From assembly GCF_000803645.1 (NCBI RefSeq), contig NZ_CP009122.1, positions 410,501 through 474,500 on the forward strand: 64,000 bases of DNA, written 5' to 3'. Position 1 is the stretch's first letter; each line of letters opens with the position of its first letter. The position numbers and the translations under genes are program-made. The notes under the pieces are model-generated. The model saw only the letters and a list, made by a program, of their open reading frames with translations. It did not search any database and was not told the origin of the DNA. Source of the stretch: Sphingopyxis fribergensis (lineage in GTDB: Bacteria; Pseudomonadota; Alphaproteobacteria; Sphingomonadales; Sphingomonadaceae). Positions 26,293 through 34,255 of this stretch are shown piece after piece.

Positions 26293-27789
26293 TCATTTCG
26301 GCAACTGGGCGAGCCATTTTTTGAGCTTTGCGAGCAGGCGCCCGCGCACCTCGGGTTCGCTCGCCGCCAGATCCTGTTTTTCCATGGGATCGCGCACGAG
26401 ATTATAGAGTTCGACGTCCGCGCCGCCGTCGTTCGCGAGCAGTTTCCAGTCGCCTTCGCGGACCGCGAAGCGCGGCGAGACGTCGATCGGCTGGCTGGGT
26501 TTGCCCAGCATCGGTCGGCCTTCCTTGCCATAGGCCCAGAACAGGTCGGGCCGCCGCGTAACCGGCTGGCCCTGCAGCGCGGGCGACAGGTCGATGCCTA
26601 CGCTGCCCGCGGGCTTCTTTGCGCCGATGATGCTGGCGAAAGTCGGCAGCAGGTCGACGCCCTGGCCGACGGTCTGCTCGTCGCGCGTCCCCGCCTTCAT
26701 ATGGCCGCGCCAATGCATGATCAGAGGCTGGCGGATGCCGCCTTCGTAGAGGCTGAACTTGCGGCCGCGCAGGCCCTCGGTGCTGCCCGGCGCGGTCTCT
26801 CCGCGCTCGTGATAGCGCGCGAGCGGCGAAGGGCCGTTGTCCGACGTGACGAGGATCAGCGTATTGTCGAGCTCGCCCATCTGGTCGAGCCGGTCGAACA
26901 GGCGGCCGAGGGTCTTGTCCATCTTGACCAGCGAAGCGAGCATCCGGTCGTCGTCGGACGATGTGCCTTTGCCCATCACGTCGGCGAGCGTTTCGTCGTC
27001 GGGCGCCCAGGGATCGTGAATGTCGTTGAGCCACAGGTTGACGAACCAGGGCTTGTCCGAATGCTGCGCAACAAAATCGACCGTCATGTCCGCATAAAGG
27101 CCGGTGAGATTGGTTTTGAGTTCCCAAAAGCGCGGCCCTTGGCCAAGCGTGTCCGATTGCTGGGCGAGGAAGCGTTCCTCGTCGGATACAAGCACACGCG
27201 GGCCCAGCCCCTCGAAGGTCGTAAAGCTGCGGTCGAATCCATAGGCGGTCGGCCACGGCGCATCGCCGATGTCGCGCCCGCCGCCAAGGTGCCATTTGCC
27301 GATATGCGCGGTCGCATAGCCGGCGTCGTCAAGCAGCCGGGCGATCGTCGGCAGCTTGGGGTCGAGCCAGTCGACCTGGCCGATTTCCGCGTTTCGCGCA
27401 CGGCCCGCCGTGATGCCGACGAAGCCGACATCGGCCGGAAAGCGTCCGGTCAGGAAACCCGCGCGCGACGATGAGCAGATGGGAGCAGCGTCATAGAATT
27501 TCGTGAGCAGCACCCCCTCGCGCGCCAGCCGGTCGAGATTGGGGGTCTGGACCTTTTTGTTGCCCATCACCGACAGGTCGCCGAATCCCATGTCGTCGAC
27601 GAGCACGAACAGGATGTTAGGCCGGCGTTCGGCTTCCCGCGCGGGGGCGGGGGCGGGCGCTTCCTGCGCGCTGTGCGCCAGCGCTGCCGGGACCGGCAGC
27701 GTCGCGATAGCCGTGAGCGTCATCGCCGCTGCCGCCGTCAGATGTGCGGCGGCTCGAAATTTCGGGGCGATTTGCGACGAAATGGACAT
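26293..27789 (-). CDS. S1 sulfatase with unusual CSSSR active-site motif
   Basis: The product is 498 residues. GGGAGAG precedes the ATG and the signal peptide runs to about residue 40. FVLVDDMGFGDLS, GKWHLGGGRDIG and VTSDNGPS are normal sulfatase motifs. The formylglycine site reads C105-S-S-S-R109, with serine where the FGE consensus has proline or alanine. Its close relatives carry CSPSR (1-515) and CSASR (34256-35734), and otherwise share long blocks such as NKKVQTPNLDRLA and WELKTNLTGLYA. It heads the operon that continues with the formylglycine-generating enzyme. It is divergent from the second FadR-type regulator across an AT-rich motif. Confidence 0.92.
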   Translation of the reverse strand: MSISSQIAPKFRAAAHLTAAAAMTLTAIATLPVPAALAHSAQEAPAPAPAREAERRPNILFVLVDDMGFGDLSVMGNKKVQTPNLDRLAREGVLLTKFYDAAPICSSSRAGFLTGRFPADVGFVGITAGRARNAEIGQVDWLDPKLPTIARLLDDAGYATAHIGKWHLGGGRDIGDAPWPTAYGFDRSFTTFEGLGPRVLVSDEERFLAQQSDTLGQGPRFWELKTNLTGLYADMTVDFVAQHSDKPWFVNLWLNDIHDPWAPDDETLADVMGKGTSSDDDRMLASLVKMDKTLGRLFDRLDQMGELDNTLILVTSDNGPSPLARYHERGETAPGSTEGLRGRKFSLYEGGIRQPLIMHWRGHMKAGTRDEQTVGQGVDLLPTFASIIGAKKPAGSVGIDLSPALQGQPVTRRPDLFWAYGKEGRPMLGKPSQPIDVSPRFAVREGDWKLLANDGGADVELYNLVRDPMEKQDLAASEPEVRGRLLAKLKKWLAQLPK

Positions 27790-27834
27790 GTCATCTCTCC
27801 CGACCGCCGATTCCAGTCAGCGTGACGAATGTTC

Positions 27835-27850
27835 ATTTATCGTATTAATT
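27835..27850. promoter_or_regulatory. AT-rich candidate operator, copy 6
   Basis: ATTTATCGTATTAATT lies between the CSSSR sulfatase (start 27789, minus) and the second FadR-type regulator. It matches copy 1 in the ATCGTAT core. The position suits autoregulation plus control of the sulfatase/FGE operon. Confidence 0.5.
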
Positions 27851-27929
27851 AGTCTTGTCTAGATGATTGTTCAGATTAACAATGCGGGTGGGTAGCCCTA
27901 TGGCCGCCGTGGGCAGAGAAAGGATTGCC

Positions 27930-28664
27930 GTGTCGTTGGAACAACCGCATCTGGGGCAGGATGGGGCGCCTGCATCGCTCGGTCGCAACCTGACTTATGG
28001 GCTTCTCGACAATCTGGGGCGCGCGATCGTCACCGGGCAGTTCGACAGCGAAGCCTTTCCGACCGAGGCCGAGCTTGCGAAGCGCCACGGCGTCAGCCGA
28101 TCGGTGACGCGCGAAGCGGTGAAGATGCTGACCGCCAAGGGCTTGCTCAGCGCGCGGCCCCGGCAGGGCACGGTGGTGCAGCCGACCTCGTCGTGGAACC
28201 TGTTCGATACCGACGTGCTGCGCTGGCTGCTCGAACGGCAATTCTCGGTCGACCTGCTCAAGCAGTTCAACCAGCTGCGCGTCGCCATCGAGCCCGAAGC
28301 GGCGGCGCTGGCCGCCCAGTTCGCGACGCCCGACGAGCTGAAACGAATCGGCGAGGGGCTCGACCGCATGGCAGCGGCCGAGCGCGGCGAGGACGACACG
28401 CTGGAGGCCGACATCGCCTTTCATGTCGCGGTGCTGCGCGCGTCGAACAATCCCTTTTACGCGCAGTTCCGCGATGTCGTTGGCACCGCGCTGCGTACCT
28501 CGATCCGCTTCACCAACCGCATCAAAGGCCGCACCGCAAGCGTCGCCGATCATGCCGCGGTCCGCGATGCGATCGATGCCCGCAATCCCGATGCGGCGCG
28601 CACCGCGATGCGCCACATCATCGGCGATGTGCTGACGCTGATCGACGACGCCGAAAAGACCTAG
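27930..28664 (+). CDS. FadR-type GntR transcriptional regulator (copy 2)
   Basis: The product is 244 residues from GTG 27930, with GAGAAAGGA upstream; ATG 27900 is an alternative without a clear site. The winged helix FPTEAELAKRHGVSRSVTREAVKMLTAKGLLSARPRQGT is nearly identical to that of the regulator at 12322-13062, so the two should recognise the same DNA. The FCD domain (DIAFHVAVLRASNNPFYAQFRDV, DHAAVRDAI) differs more, hence possibly different ligands. Its stop codon shares the CTAG at 28661-28664 with the convergent GH43 gene. It probably represses or tunes the desulfation genes. Confidence 0.92.
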   Translation: MSLEQPHLGQDGAPASLGRNLTYGLLDNLGRAIVTGQFDSEAFPTEAELAKRHGVSRSVTREAVKMLTAKGLLSARPRQGTVVQPTSSWNLFDTDVLRWLLERQFSVDLLKQFNQLRVAIEPEAAALAAQFATPDELKRIGEGLDRMAAAERGEDDTLEADIAFHVAVLRASNNPFYAQFRDVVGTALRTSIRFTNRIKGRTASVADHAAVRDAIDARNPDAARTAMRHIIGDVLTLIDDAEKT

Positions 28665-29599
28665 CGCATTCCGATCGGGATAATCGTGCCATCGGCGCGA
28701 TACTCGATCGGCTGAACCGCGACGCTGCGGCTGCCCTTGTAGGGGCCTGGGCCCGTCTGCCCCTCCCAGCGGTGATAGGCGATATACCAGCGGCCGTCGG
28801 CCGTATCGTGCAGGAAGGCGTGATGCCCCGGCCCCTTGAAGCGCGCGTCGCTCTCGACGATCTTGCCGCGATAGGCCCATGGGCCGGTCGGCGACGGCGC
28901 GGTCGCATAATGGACCTGATAGCTGTCATGCCGGTAACTTCCCGAGGAATAGGAAAGATAATAGGTGCCGCCGCGTTCGTGCATGAACGCGCCTTCGGTG
29001 AAGTGCGGCGGAGTTTCGACGGGAACTTCCCGGTCGATCGTCACCATGTCGGGTTTCAATATCCAGACCCGCAATTTCGCGCCCGCGCTGCCGCCGGCGT
29101 ATAGATAGGGCGTCTTGCTGGCGGGATCGACGAAGACTGCGGGATCGATCGCCTCGAAGCCATTGCCCCCGGTGACGAGCGGCTTGCCGCTGTCGGTGCA
29201 GGGGCCTTCGAAGCCGGCGCAGCTCGCGACGCCGATCCGGCTCGGCGTCGGATTCTGCGGCCCGACCGAGAAATAGAGATAGTGGCGGCCGTTCGCGACG
29301 ACCATGTCGGGCGCCCACAACGCATGGCGCGGGGCGCCGTCGTCGCCGATCCAGCCGATCTGGTCGAGCCGGATCAGTTCGGCGCCCTTCTGCCAATGGT
29401 CCCGGTCGGCCGAGGTCCAGACGTGCAGGCTCGATGTCCCGCCCGAATTGGTCGGATAGATATAATAGCGCCCGCCGGCGGCCTCGATATCGGGGTCGGC
29501 GCCGTCGAACGAAAGGGGCGCCGGCGCATCCGCTGCGACCGCCGTCGAGCTGATCAGCAGCGCGGCGAACAGCGCACGAATCGCCGGCACCCGGGTCAT
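28661..29599 (-). CDS. Secreted GH43-family glycosidase
   Basis: The product is 312 residues with a signal peptide ending near AVAADA. GH43 acids are present: D35 (GADPDIEA), D152 (EAIDPAVF) and E202 (FTEGAFM). WAPDMV and YYLSYSSGSY are typical propeller motifs. The start overlaps the stop of the GH5-like gene upstream (ATGA on the minus strand), and no separate ribosome site is obvious, so translation is coupled. It ends the operon; its TAG stop and the TAG of the regulator on the other strand share the four bases CTAG. Arabinofuranosidase, xylosidase or galactanase activity cannot be separated here. Confidence 0.88.
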   Translation of the reverse strand: MTRVPAIRALFAALLISSTAVAADAPAPLSFDGADPDIEAAGGRYYIYPTNSGGTSSLHVWTSADRDHWQKGAELIRLDQIGWIGDDGAPRHALWAPDMVVANGRHYLYFSVGPQNPTPSRIGVASCAGFEGPCTDSGKPLVTGGNGFEAIDPAVFVDPASKTPYLYAGGSAGAKLRVWILKPDMVTIDREVPVETPPHFTEGAFMHERGGTYYLSYSSGSYRHDSYQVHYATAPSPTGPWAYRGKIVESDARFKGPGHHAFLHDTADGRWYIAYHRWEGQTGPGPYKGSRSVAVQPIEYRADGTIIPIGMR

Positions 29600-30750
29600 T
29601 TCGCGTTCGCCATCGGGACGACGCCCTTGGGCGCGGCGGCGAGGCGCTTGATCAGGTCGACTTCGGCCTGACGATAGGGTTTGCCGTCGGCGCGGAAAAC
29701 CTCGTGGAACCAGATCGTCGGTTCGTCATAGGTATAGGGCTTTTTCCAGCTGTCCCATGGCAGGCGCGTCTGCGTCTTTCCGTCGGCGAAGCCCCAATTA
29801 TACATGCCGATATTATATTTCTTGCCCAGCGGCAGCGAGCCGTCGAAGGTCGAACCGTTACCGCGCGCCATATATTCGGTGCACAGCACCGGGCGGCCAT
29901 AGCTCAGCATCTGCTTGGCGCGTTTCTCGAAGGTTTCGGGCCAGCTGTAATCGTGGAAACTGTTGATGTCCGACTGGGTCAGCTGGGTGCGCTCGACCGC
30001 ATCGACCTTGTCCAGCTTGTCCCAATTGTCGCCGATCCATACGCCCGAGGTCAGCGGCTGGGTCGGGTTCGCGCTGCGCGCCCATTCGAAGACCTGCGGC
30101 AGTAGAAGGGCGACATATTTGTTCTTGTCAGGAATATGCTCGTAATTGCCGCCGCCCTTGTTGTTCGGCTCATTCCACACGTCCCATGCGACGATACGCG
30201 GATCATTGGCAAAGGTGCCGACGATGTCCTTCACATAGCCTTCCAGCTTGCCATACTGGCTTGCGTCCTTCAGCCGGGCTTCGCCCGGCGCCTGGACCCA
30301 GCGCGAGTTATGGACCCCGGGGATCGGCGGGCTTTGCAGGCCATAGACGGGGTTCGGATCCCACACGCTGTCGAACAACACGAACATGATCTTGATCTTG
30401 TGCTTGTCGGCGATGGCGAGGAACTCGTTCATCCGCTTTTTCGTGCCTTCCGGATCATTTTCCCACAGCAGGTTGTGCAGGAACACGCGCATCGTATTCA
30501 TCCCGATGCTCGACGCCCAGCCGAGTTCCTTGTCGATCGTCGCGGGATCGAAAGTCGGCTCGTGCCACATTTCCAGCTCGTTCACGGCAGAGCCGGGGTT
30601 ATAGTTGGCGCCAACCAGCCAGGGCTGTTTGCCATACCATTTATTGGCCTGTTCCTTGGTCCATTGCTCGCGCGCCATGGCCGGCTGGGCTGCGGTGGCG
30701 GCGATGGTCAGCGCCGCGGTGGCGGCAAGCAGGAAGCTCCGTCGAATCAT
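29596..30750 (-). CDS. Secreted GH5-like (clan GH-A) glycoside hydrolase
   Basis: The product is 384 residues with a signal peptide to about AMARE and GGGAGAAG before the ATG. WDVWNEPNN carries the acid/base E194 and PVLCTEYMA the nucleophile E292, with NTMRVFLHN and SFHDYSWPE as other clan GH-A strands. The pattern resembles cellulase-type GH5 proteins annotated in many marine glycan loci. It is not closely similar to the GH-A-like pair at 642 and 3457. It heads a two-gene operon with the GH43 at 28661. A beta-galactosidase or exo-galactanase role is possible, but substrate is not determined. Confidence 0.82.
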   Translation of the reverse strand: MIRRSFLLAATAALTIAATAAQPAMAREQWTKEQANKWYGKQPWLVGANYNPGSAVNELEMWHEPTFDPATIDKELGWASSIGMNTMRVFLHNLLWENDPEGTKKRMNEFLAIADKHKIKIMFVLFDSVWDPNPVYGLQSPPIPGVHNSRWVQAPGEARLKDASQYGKLEGYVKDIVGTFANDPRIVAWDVWNEPNNKGGGNYEHIPDKNKYVALLLPQVFEWARSANPTQPLTSGVWIGDNWDKLDKVDAVERTQLTQSDINSFHDYSWPETFEKRAKQMLSYGRPVLCTEYMARGNGSTFDGSLPLGKKYNIGMYNWGFADGKTQTRLPWDSWKKPYTYDEPTIWFHEVFRADGKPYRQAEVDLIKRLAAAPKGVVPMANAK

Positions 30751-30866
30751 CTATCTTCTCCCTCAACTTTTCTTTGGCGCGGAGATTTCCGCATCCAATC
30801 CCCGCGATTGCCTCCTTTTCCGGCAACCGATGATACGTTGATAGAATCCATTTTTGCCGATAGGAA

Positions 30867-30887
30867 GCATATATATCATATAATAAT
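30867..30887. promoter_or_regulatory. AT-rich candidate operator, copy 7
   Basis: The sequence from 30869 reads ATATATATCATATAATAAT and lies between the divergent GH5-like gene and the MFS gene at 30900. It ends directly before the GGGGAAG ribosome site of the MFS gene, so for that gene it would sit in or next to the leader, as expected for a repressor site. Confidence 0.55.
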
Positions 30888-30899
30888 GGGGAAGAGAAT

Positions 30900-32204
30900 A
30901 TGGACGGCATCGGCAAGGCCACGATCCGGCGCGTCACATGGCGGCTCATGCCGCTGCTTTGCCTGCTGTATCTCGTCGCCTATATCGACCGGCAGAATGT
31001 CGCTTTCGCCAAACTTCAGATGGTCGGCGACCTCGGGCTCAGCGAAGCCGCCTATGGGCTGGGGTCGGCGTTATTCTTCCTCGGCTATTGCATCTTCGAG
31101 ATTCCGAGCAACCTGATCCTCGAACGCGTCGGACCGCGGTTGTGGTTCGCGCGGATCATTGGGGCGTGGGGTCTTGTCACGCTGGCGCTTGGCTTCGCCT
31201 GGACTCCGACGAGCTTCTATATCCTTCGCTTCCTGCTCGGTGTCGCCGAGGCCGGCTTTTTTCCGGGCGTACTCTATCTGCTTACCCTGTGGTTTCCGCA
31301 GACAGAGCGCGCGCGAGCAATCGGGCTGTTCCTGATCGCGAGCGCGTTCGCCAATGCCGTCGGCGCAGCGATTGGCGGCCTGCTGCTCGAACTCGACGGG
31401 GTGGCCGGGCTGCGCGGATGGCAGTGGGTTTTCATCGCAACTGCGATTCCAGCCTTGCTGCTGGTCCCGGTCGTTCTCGCGCGCCTGCCGCGTGGCCCTG
31501 CGGAGGCGCGGTGGCTGACCGCCGAACAAAAGGCTTGGCTCGCGGCGACGCTCGCCGAAGAAGGCGGCGCAAGGGAACATGCGAATCCCTTGCGTGCGCT
31601 TGGCGACCGGCGCGTGATCCTGCTCTGCATCGCTTTCCTCGGCTTCCCGCTTTCGGCCTATGGGCTGAGCTATTGGCTGCCGACGATCGTGCGCGGCTTC
31701 GGCGTGGGTGACGCCGCCAACGGTCTGCTCAACATCATTCCATGGCTCGCCGTCGCGGCCGCCTTGTGGTGGCTTCCGCGATGGGCGGCGGGCCGCGCCG
31801 GGGTGCGCCGCTTCATCGTCGGCCCGGCTTTTGTTGGCGCCACCTGTCTGGTGCTTGCGACCATGCTGCCGTCGCCGCCGCTTCAATTCGCAGCGCTGTG
31901 CATCGCCGCCGCCGCCATCTTTGCCGGCCAGCCCTTCTTCTGGGTGTTGCCCGGCCGGTTCCTTACCGGCGCGGCGGCGGCGGCGGGTTTTGCGGCGATC
32001 AACTCGGTCGGCAATCTCGGCGGCTTCGTCGCGCAGGCGGTAGTCCCGAAAATCCACGACGCGACGGGCAGCGACCTTGCGCCGATGCTCTTCCTCGCCG
32101 CGATGCTCGCTCTCTCGGCGGCCGCGATTTTCCTGATCGAACGAAGGATTCCGCGGGGCGACGCCGACCGATTTCCGGTTGCCACGGCCGCCGACTCTTT
32201 ATAA
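30900..32204 (+). CDS. MFS permease, anion:cation symporter type
   Basis: The product is 434 residues with 12 predicted membrane segments. YLVAYIDRQNVAFAKLQM after helix 1 and the GVAEAGFFPGVLYLLTLWFP block are typical of the ACS family, which includes galactonate (DgoT), hexuronate and tartrate permeases. It may import galactonate, uronates or another acidic product of the polymer, complementing the Na+/galactose symporter. It lies between the GH5-like gene and the GH2 gene, each side having an AT-rich motif. A sugar-acid substrate is inference from family. Confidence 0.88.
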   Translation: MDGIGKATIRRVTWRLMPLLCLLYLVAYIDRQNVAFAKLQMVGDLGLSEAAYGLGSALFFLGYCIFEIPSNLILERVGPRLWFARIIGAWGLVTLALGFAWTPTSFYILRFLLGVAEAGFFPGVLYLLTLWFPQTERARAIGLFLIASAFANAVGAAIGGLLLELDGVAGLRGWQWVFIATAIPALLLVPVVLARLPRGPAEARWLTAEQKAWLAATLAEEGGAREHANPLRALGDRRVILLCIAFLGFPLSAYGLSYWLPTIVRGFGVGDAANGLLNIIPWLAVAAALWWLPRWAAGRAGVRRFIVGPAFVGATCLVLATMLPSPPLQFAALCIAAAAIFAGQPFFWVLPGRFLTGAAAAAGFAAINSVGNLGGFVAQAVVPKIHDATGSDLAPMLFLAAMLALSAAAIFLIERRIPRGDADRFPVATAADSL

Positions 32205-32210
32205 AACACA

Positions 32211-32224
32211 TTGATCATATAAAT
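32211..32224. promoter_or_regulatory. AT-rich candidate operator, copy 8
   Basis: TTGATCATATAAAT lies in the 31-base gap between the MFS stop and the GH2 start, directly before the GGGAGGG ribosome site. Core ATCATAT is identical to copies 2, 7 and 9. It implies that the GH2/sulfatase pair can be controlled separately from the MFS gene. Confidence 0.5.
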
Positions 32225-32235
32225 GGGAGGGTCAG

Positions 32236-34239
32236 ATGAATCATATTTCGAAGCTGCTGGTCGGCGCCGCGCTTTTGGCAAGCAGCGCCAGCGTCGCCGC
32301 CTATGCGCAGACCGCTGCGCCGCCGCCAAAGAAACCCGCCAATTCAACTGCTAACACAGCAGGCTACACTGCGCCCGGCACCACCGAGGGCGGGCCCGCC
32401 TATGTCGGCCCGATCATGAGCGAATGGGGCCGCAGGGTGACCCCCGAGAATGCGTGGCGCAGCTATCCGCGCCCGCAGATGGAACGCGACACCTGGATGA
32501 ACCTCAACGGGCATTGGGATTATGCGATCCGCCCCGCAAACGAAGCGCAGCCCACGGCGATGGACGGCAAGATCCTCGTCCCCTTCGCGGTCGAATCGAA
32601 ACTGTCGGGGGTCGCGCGCAAGCTGATGCCCGACGACCGGCTCTGGTATAAGCGCAGCTTCACGCTGCCCGCGAAATGGCCGGGCCAGCGCACGTTGCTG
32701 CATTTCGGCGCGGTCGATTATGAATCGACCATATTGGTCAACGGCGCGGTCGTTGGAAGCCATAAGGGCGGTTCGGACCCGTTCAGCTTCGACGTCACCG
32801 CCTATCTGCGACCCGGCGCGAACGAACTCGTCGTGCAGGTGACCGACCCGACCTCGACCGGCGACCAGCCGCGCGGCAAGCAGACGCTCGAACCGCGCGG
32901 CATCTGGTACACGGCGGTCAGTGGTATCTGGCAGACGGTATGGCTCGAGCCGGTGTCCGATCTTCATATCGCCGACGTTCGCGCGGTGCCCGACATCGAC
33001 AAGGGCGAACTGACGGTCGATGTCGCGCTCAGCAACACCGCGACCCCCGCCGATGCGGTGCGCATCACCGCGCGCGACAAGGGCAAGCTGATCGCGAGCA
33101 CGATCATACGCGGCAACCGGCAGGGCGTGCTCAAGATCCCGAAAGCGCGGCTGTGGTCACCCGACGACCCCTATCTCTATGACCTGACCGCCGAACTGGT
33201 GAAGGTGACCCCGCCGCAGGGCGCCGGCAACGACCGGACGGGGCTACCGCCGATGACCGATCGCGAGGTTCAGGCCTATGCCGCCGCGACGGTTGTCGGC
33301 AGCCCCGTCGACAGCGTCAAAAGCTATTTCGGGATGCGCAAGATCTCAACCGGCACCGATCCGAAGACCGGCAAGCTCGCGTTGCTGCTCAACAACAAGC
33401 CGCTCTTTCACAACGGCACGCTCGATCAGGGCTGGTGGCCCGAAAGCCTGCTTACCCCGCCGTCGGAGGAAGCCGCGCGCAGCGATATCGTGTTCCTGAA
33501 AAAGGCCGGCTTCAACATGCTGCGCAAGCATATCAAGGTCGAGCCCGCGCAATATTATCACGACGCCGACCGGCTCGGCATCCTGATCTGGCAGGACATG
33601 CCCTCGGGCGCGTTCGGCGATCAGGCGGTGCGGCGGCAGAGCGACCGCGAGGCGACCTTCTCGTCGGCGGGCATGGCGCAATATCAAAGTGAATTGTCGC
33701 GCATGATCGGCGCGCTGCGCGCTTTTCCGTCGATCGTGATGTGGGTGACGAACAACGAGGGCTGGGGCCAATATGACGTCAAGACCGTTGGCAGCATCGC
33801 CAAGAATATGGACCCCAGCCGGCTCGTCAATAACGCCAGCGGCTGGTTCGACGTGCCCGGAAGCGGGTCGGACGTCTATGACATCCACACCTACGACGAA
33901 GTGCCCGTCGCGCCCGCACCGCAGGCCGATCGCCCGATCGTGACCGGCGAATTCGGCGGCGTCGGCCTGCCGATCCCTGGGCATCGGTGGTTCACCGACC
34001 GCGACGCGCGCATCTATCAGTTTGCGACCGACAAGGAAGATTATCGCCGGCGCTACAAGATCAAGTTCGACGAGATCATCCGCCAGGCAAAGGAAATCGG
34101 ACTCGCGGCGTCAGTCTATACCGAAACCAGCGACGTCGAGGGCGAACTCAACGGCCTGCTCACCTATGATCGCGCGGCGTCGAAGCTGCCGGTCGAAGAT
34201 TTCGCCAAGATCGCCAAGCCTTTGTTCGAAGATAAATAG
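32236..34239 (+). CDS. Secreted GH2-family glycosidase (beta-galactosidase-type)
   Basis: The product is 667 residues with a signal peptide to about AYAQT. Domain order is GH2: jelly-roll sugar-binding domain (about 60-240, with MNLNGHWDY, WYKRSF, GAVDYESTILVNG), an immunoglobulin-like domain (about 245-320), and a TIM barrel. The barrel has FNMLRKHIKVEP, the acid/base E508 in TNNEGWG and the nucleophile candidate E572 in VTGEFGG. There is an Ala/Pro-rich linker after the signal. The sulfatase at 34256 follows in the same operon. A beta-galactosidase acting on desulfated galacto-oligosaccharides fits the pathway. The shorter length and the TNNEGW motif differ from LacZ, so other GH2 specificities remain possible. 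Confidence 0.87.
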   Translation: MNHISKLLVGAALLASSASVAAYAQTAAPPPKKPANSTANTAGYTAPGTTEGGPAYVGPIMSEWGRRVTPENAWRSYPRPQMERDTWMNLNGHWDYAIRPANEAQPTAMDGKILVPFAVESKLSGVARKLMPDDRLWYKRSFTLPAKWPGQRTLLHFGAVDYESTILVNGAVVGSHKGGSDPFSFDVTAYLRPGANELVVQVTDPTSTGDQPRGKQTLEPRGIWYTAVSGIWQTVWLEPVSDLHIADVRAVPDIDKGELTVDVALSNTATPADAVRITARDKGKLIASTIIRGNRQGVLKIPKARLWSPDDPYLYDLTAELVKVTPPQGAGNDRTGLPPMTDREVQAYAAATVVGSPVDSVKSYFGMRKISTGTDPKTGKLALLLNNKPLFHNGTLDQGWWPESLLTPPSEEAARSDIVFLKKAGFNMLRKHIKVEPAQYYHDADRLGILIWQDMPSGAFGDQAVRRQSDREATFSSAGMAQYQSELSRMIGALRAFPSIVMWVTNNEGWGQYDVKTVGSIAKNMDPSRLVNNASGWFDVPGSGSDVYDIHTYDEVPVAPAPQADRPIVTGEFGGVGLPIPGHRWFTDRDARIYQFATDKEDYRRRYKIKFDEIIRQAKEIGLAASVYTETSDVEGELNGLLTYDRAASKLPVEDFAKIAKPLFEDK

Positions 34240-34255
34240 CGGAAAGGGAGAGCCG

